This document shows, one piece after another, positions 5,065-8,053 of a DNA stretch of 8,053 nt. Each line of letters starts with the position of its first letter. The stretch's first letter is position 1. The stretch comes from an uncultured Leuconostoc sp. GTDB lineage: Bacteria; Bacillota; Bacilli; Lactobacillales; Lactobacillaceae. The notes beneath the pieces were generated by a model. It did not search any database and had not been told where the DNA came from. It worked only from the letters and a program-made list of their open reading frames with translations. The DNA lies in the NCBI GenBank assembly GCA_900554745.1, contig USIU01000047.1, positions 1 through 8,053 of the forward strand. Reading direction: 5' to 3'. A program made the position numbers and the translations under genes.

Positions 5065-6769
5065 ATCGTTTCGCGGGCTACTCCCACAAATTGTCGTGGG
5101 TTGGTTTCTAGTCACATTTGTGTTGTTACCTAATTTTGGCTTGTTACAGCATGTTTTTTGGTCGGGCACCCAGATTACCTGGGCACCCTTTCACAAAATA
5201 TTCACCTCAGCGATTGCCATGCACGCGCTAGGCAATTCGCTAATTTTAGGGCTGAGTTTAGCAGTTACTGCTAATCTTATTGGGATTTTTATGGCTTTGG
5301 TGGTGAGCTATTTTGACATCAAAGGCGCGCGATGGTTACAAGCCGGCTATTTGACGACGATTATTTACAGTGGAATTGTGGTGGCAACGGGTTATCTTTT
5401 TGTTTATGGGCGTACGGGCTTTGTCACCCGATGGCTACAGCAAGTTTGGCCGCATTTGTCGCCTGATTGGTTTACAGGTTTTCCCGCAGTGTTGTTTTTG
5501 ATGACGTTTGCCGCAACGGCTAATCACATGATGTTTTTAACCACGCGTATTCAACAATTAGATTTTCAAACGATTGAAGGGGCGCGCAGTTTGGGTGCTA
5601 ATCAATGGCAAATTTTAACCCAAATCGTCTTACCGGCGTTAGTGCCGACTTTGACGACGCTTACTATTATGTTATTTAACACGGGATTGGGGGCGATGTC
5701 GGCGCCACTGATTTTGGGTGGGGATCATTTTTCGACGATCACACCGACAATTTTGACCTTTACTGGCAATACGGGCACCTATAATTTGGCTGCGGCATTG
5801 TCTTTGTTACTGGGTCTGATGCAGGTGGTCTTACTCTTACTTGGTCGCTGGTTAGATCGTCGCAAAAGATATGCTTTTAAGACGAAAGTGCCGGCCCCGA
5901 TGCGCAAACAAAAGATTCACCAACAGTTTGTGAATGATTTGGTGCATGTTGTGGCATACTTAATCTGGTTGATTTTACTTTTGCCGGTTGGGGCGACAAT
6001 TATTTTTTCATTGACCAGTGCGACGGCGGTGGCAACCGAGAAACTGGGTCAGTTCACTTGGCAAAACTACGTGACGATCTTAACGACGCCAGCGACGTTA
6101 AATCCAATTATTACCAGTTTGGTATACGCTACCCTGAGTGCATTGGCTGCGATTTTGATTGGGTTAATCGTGGCGCGTGCGGTGACGAGACGCCAGTCAG
6201 CTGGCCTGGTTAATCAGACACTGGCTGGTGTGATGTACCTCCCTTGGCTATTGCCGGCACCGCTCATTGCGATTGGATTAATTACGACTTTTGGTTCAGC
6301 GCAACTGCTCGTGGGGAATCAAATTTTAACCGGTGGCCTGAGCTTGTTATTGATTGGTTATACCATTACGCGGTTGCCATTTTCGCTACGGTTTTTAGAA
6401 AGTCTCTTTTATGGCGTCGATGCCAACACTGAAGAAGCGGCGCAAAGCATGGGCGCACCAGCGTTATATCGATTTGGCACGGTGGTGTTACCGCAAATGA
6501 AAGCAGGTGTGTTAGCCATTTTGGCCATGAATATTTTGGCGCATCTCTCTGACTATGACTTGAGTGTCTTTCTATTTAGCCCATTAGTGCAATCGTTGGG
6601 AGTGGCTATCCGGGCCAATACCGATCCGGCCAACGCGGTATCAGGGGATGGGACAGTCAACGGCTTAGTGGCCAATTTGATTTACAGCGTCATTTTGATG
6701 GTCATTGGGGCAATCTTACTGTTGATCCTGCGACGTCAATCGGATCAGGTGACATCAAATACGTATTAA
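5051..6769 (+). CDS. Fused two-domain ABC importer permease (FbpB-like)
   Basis: This 572-residue membrane protein forms the whole transport channel, as two permease domains joined in one chain. About twelve membrane segments are predicted. Each half carries a cytoplasmic coupling (EAA) loop: EGARSLGA with LP about 12 residues later in the first half, and EAAQSMGA with LP in the second. They begin about residues 176 and 462, numbered from the start used here. A basic linker (DRRKRYAFKTK to MRKQKIHQQ, about 269-292) joins the halves. The fusion and length are usual for ferric iron and 2-aminoethylphosphonate importers. An in-frame ATG at 5045 abuts the AGGAG (5040-5044) with no spacing, whereas ATG 5051 is 6 nt away. 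I therefore start at 5051, two residues shorter. The start lies inside the ATPase gene, suggesting coupled translation. It is the last operon gene, ending just before a strong terminator. Confidence 0.92.
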   Translation: MRQNKSFRGLLPQIVVGWFLVTFVLLPNFGLLQHVFWSGTQITWAPFHKIFTSAIAMHALGNSLILGLSLAVTANLIGIFMALVVSYFDIKGARWLQAGYLTTIIYSGIVVATGYLFVYGRTGFVTRWLQQVWPHLSPDWFTGFPAVLFLMTFAATANHMMFLTTRIQQLDFQTIEGARSLGANQWQILTQIVLPALVPTLTTLTIMLFNTGLGAMSAPLILGGDHFSTITPTILTFTGNTGTYNLAAALSLLLGLMQVVLLLLGRWLDRRKRYAFKTKVPAPMRKQKIHQQFVNDLVHVVAYLIWLILLLPVGATIIFSLTSATAVATEKLGQFTWQNYVTILTTPATLNPIITSLVYATLSALAAILIGLIVARAVTRRQSAGLVNQTLAGVMYLPWLLPAPLIAIGLITTFGSAQLLVGNQILTGGLSLLLIGYTITRLPFSLRFLESLFYGVDANTEEAAQSMGAPALYRFGTVVLPQMKAGVLAILAMNILAHLSDYDLSVFLFSPLVQSLGVAIRANTDPANAVSGDGTVNGLVANLIYSVILMVIGAILLLILRRQSDQVTSNTY

Positions 6770-6795
6770 GGCGTTTTGGCTTCAGAGTATATTCT

Positions 6796-6836
6796 GAGAC
6801 TAAAAAAGACACCAGCTAGGTGTCTTTTTTAGTCTC
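6796..6836. terminator. Bidirectional intrinsic terminator, 18-bp perfect stem
   Basis: 6796-6813 and 6819-6836 are perfect inverted repeats of 18 bp around a five-base AGCTA loop. Each arm has a GACACC/GGTGTC core flanked by six A or six T, so RNA from either strand gives a GC-rich hairpin followed by a U-run. It lies 26 bases after the permease stop and 4 bases from the MFS stop, so it ends both convergent transcripts. Confidence 0.93.
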
Positions 6837-6840
6837 ATGG

Positions 6841-8010
6841 TTAATTTATCTGGGGGTTTGAATTTTTCACGCCAAAAATAATGAGTACCATGGCGATCAA
6901 TAGGAGGCTCACAAAGAGACCGAAAACACCACTGATACCAAAGTGTGCATCGAGGAGCCAGCCGACCAAGAATGGCCCAATAGTTGCCCCTAAGCGACCA
7001 ACAGATTGCGCCGAACCCATCGCCGTGCCACGGATAACTTGGGGAAAGAGGCTGGGTGTTAACGCAATGAGAATACCCCAAGCTCCCAGATCAAAGAATG
7101 ATAACCAAGCACCAGCAATTAGGATTACTGGCGTACTGTGTGCTAGGCCAAAAACGAGGCTGGCAATGATGGTCCCTAGCAGATAAATACTGAGTAATTT
7201 TTTTAAATTGATTTTAGTTAAGAGATAAGCAGCTAAATAGTAGCCGGGTAATTGGGCAATGCTCATCCCTAAGGTATAACCCAGGGACCGTACCACGGAA
7301 AAGCCACGTAAAACCAACACACTGGGTAACCAGAGGAAAATGCCGTAGTAAGTTAACATGACAATGAACCAGACCAGACTGATATTAAGCAAAGGCCAGC
7401 GATGTTCAGGCGACCATAGCGTCCGAAATACGGGTGTTGCTTGCTGTTTGGGTGTGATGGCATCTTCTGGGAGATGATGCCTGAGATACCAGGCATAAAG
7501 CGACAGACTAGCGGTCAAGAGTGCCGCGGTCCGCCAACCGAAGTGGGGAATCACTAAAAATGCGATGAGGGAGGCAATAATCCAACCATAAGCCCAAAAG
7601 CTATCCACCAACACCAGCATTTGGTGGCGTTTTGTACCGGTATAGTGATCGGCAATCAAGGCTGCGGCAACCGGCAGCTCGCCGCCTAATCCAATGCCGG
7701 TGATAAAGCGAATCACCATAAACCAAGTCAAGTTCGGGGCAAAGGCCAGCGCCAAGTTACTTAAAGAAAAGAGGACAAGCGTCCACATTAGGACGCGTCG
7801 CCGCCCAAACCGATCTGATAATTTTCCACACAACAAAGCACCAATCATCATGCCCACAGACGTGATGGCGCCAACTAACCCAAGTTGGGTCTCATTTAGC
7901 GTCCATTCCGCCTTTAAGAGGGGCATCATAAACGACAATAAAGCGACGTCTAGCGCATCGATCATCCAGGCAGTACCAACGACGAGCAACAGACGTTTTG
8001 AATTGACCAT
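6841..8010 (-). CDS. NiaP/YceI-like MFS transporter (aromatic acid:H+ symporter group)
   Basis: This 389-residue inner-membrane transporter has about twelve membrane segments. By comparison with the NiaP family it probably imports nicotinate or a related small carboxylate. Recognisable features are WMIDALDVALLSF in segment 1 (D18 and D21), the MFS motif A G62-KLSD-RFGRRR (62-72), and GLGGELPVA (107-115). VDSFWAYGW (135-143), YYGIFLWLPSV (221-231), QLPGYYLAAYL (253-263), FFDLGAWG (305-312) and IRGTA (326-330) also match. The order and wording closely parallel Bacillus subtilis YceI/NiaP as I remember it; substrate specificity is inferred, and other aromatic acids are possible. ATG 8010 has AAGGAGA (plus-strand 8018-8024) about 7 nt away. 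It is monocistronic as far as seen, convergent with the ABC operon. It appears complete. Confidence 0.88.
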   Translation of the reverse strand: MVNSKRLLLVVGTAWMIDALDVALLSFMMPLLKAEWTLNETQLGLVGAITSVGMMIGALLCGKLSDRFGRRRVLMWTLVLFSLSNLALAFAPNLTWFMVIRFITGIGLGGELPVAAALIADHYTGTKRHQMLVLVDSFWAYGWIIASLIAFLVIPHFGWRTAALLTASLSLYAWYLRHHLPEDAITPKQQATPVFRTLWSPEHRWPLLNISLVWFIVMLTYYGIFLWLPSVLVLRGFSVVRSLGYTLGMSIAQLPGYYLAAYLLTKINLKKLLSIYLLGTIIASLVFGLAHSTPVILIAGAWLSFFDLGAWGILIALTPSLFPQVIRGTAMGSAQSVGRLGATIGPFLVGWLLDAHFGISGVFGLFVSLLLIAMVLIIFGVKNSNPQIN

Positions 8011-8017
8011 GACAAAA

Positions 8018-8053
8018 TCTCCTTCTTTGCTAATAAAAGTTTTTTTTACTTTT
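8018..8053 (-). promoter_or_regulatory. Ribosome binding site and A-rich leader of the MFS gene
   Basis: On the minus strand AAGGAGA (8024-8018) is a strong ribosome binding site for the start at 8010. Upstream of it is an A/T-rich stretch with a run of eight A (8047-8040) ending at the window edge. No clear -10/-35 pair is within the bases shown, so the promoter is probably just outside. Confidence 0.55.

Noticed and set aside
6244..7186. Short open frames inside the permease and opposite the MFS gene
   Set aside because: They lie wholly within well-supported genes in other frames and look like no known protein.
1..8053. CRISPR array, insertion sequence, toxin-antitoxin or defence genes
   Set aside because: No regularly spaced long repeats, no transposase and no such protein families were found on either strand.

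Overview
The window reads as a junction between an integrated mobile element and the chromosome of a low-to-moderate GC Gram-positive bacterium, most likely a lactic acid bacterium of the Lactobacillaceae (Weissella/Leuconostoc/Lactobacillus relatives). The reasons are strong AGGAG-type ribosome binding sites, hairpin-plus-U intrinsic terminators, Firmicutes-style protein families, and a NiaP-type transporter close to the Bacillus YceI type as I remember it. The genus is inference; no marker gene settles it.

Region 1 (about 1-1608) is the end of an integrative element (prophage, satellite or ICE). It holds a cluster of short repeats, a 66-residue excisionase-like winged-helix protein, an intrinsic terminator, and a complete tyrosine integrase with all catalytic residues. 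This part is visibly richer in A and T than the rest. Just past the integrase stop lies a stretch (about 1609-1627) that fits the 3' end of a tRNA or tmRNA gene (3' half of the T-stem, acceptor strand, discriminator A). It is followed by a strong terminator, as expected of an attachment site in such a gene.

Region 2 (1639-2991) has two back-to-back terminators, then on the minus strand a membrane-anchored serine hydrolase of the class A beta-lactamase fold. It has SxxK, SDN and KNG motifs but no recognisable ExxLN omega-loop, so a cell-wall or other hydrolase role is more likely than drug resistance. A 353-base intergenic stretch follows, with two inverted repeats and a promoter for the next operon.

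Region 3 (2995-6769) is a three-gene ABC importer operon: solute-binding protein, ATPase with TOBE domain, and a fused double-domain permease. The family resembles ferric iron / 2-aminoethylphosphonate / thiamine importers; the substrate cannot be fixed from sequence alone. The binding protein has no cysteine and therefore no lipoprotein anchor.

Region 4 (6796-8053) is a bidirectional terminator with an 18-bp perfect stem, shared with a convergent minus-strand MFS transporter closely resembling NiaP (niacin) in the aromatic acid:H+ symporter group.

No clearly new system is visible. The most useful leads are the attachment site, the AACCT half-site cluster before xis, the cysteine-free binding protein, and the active-site differences of the serine hydrolase.
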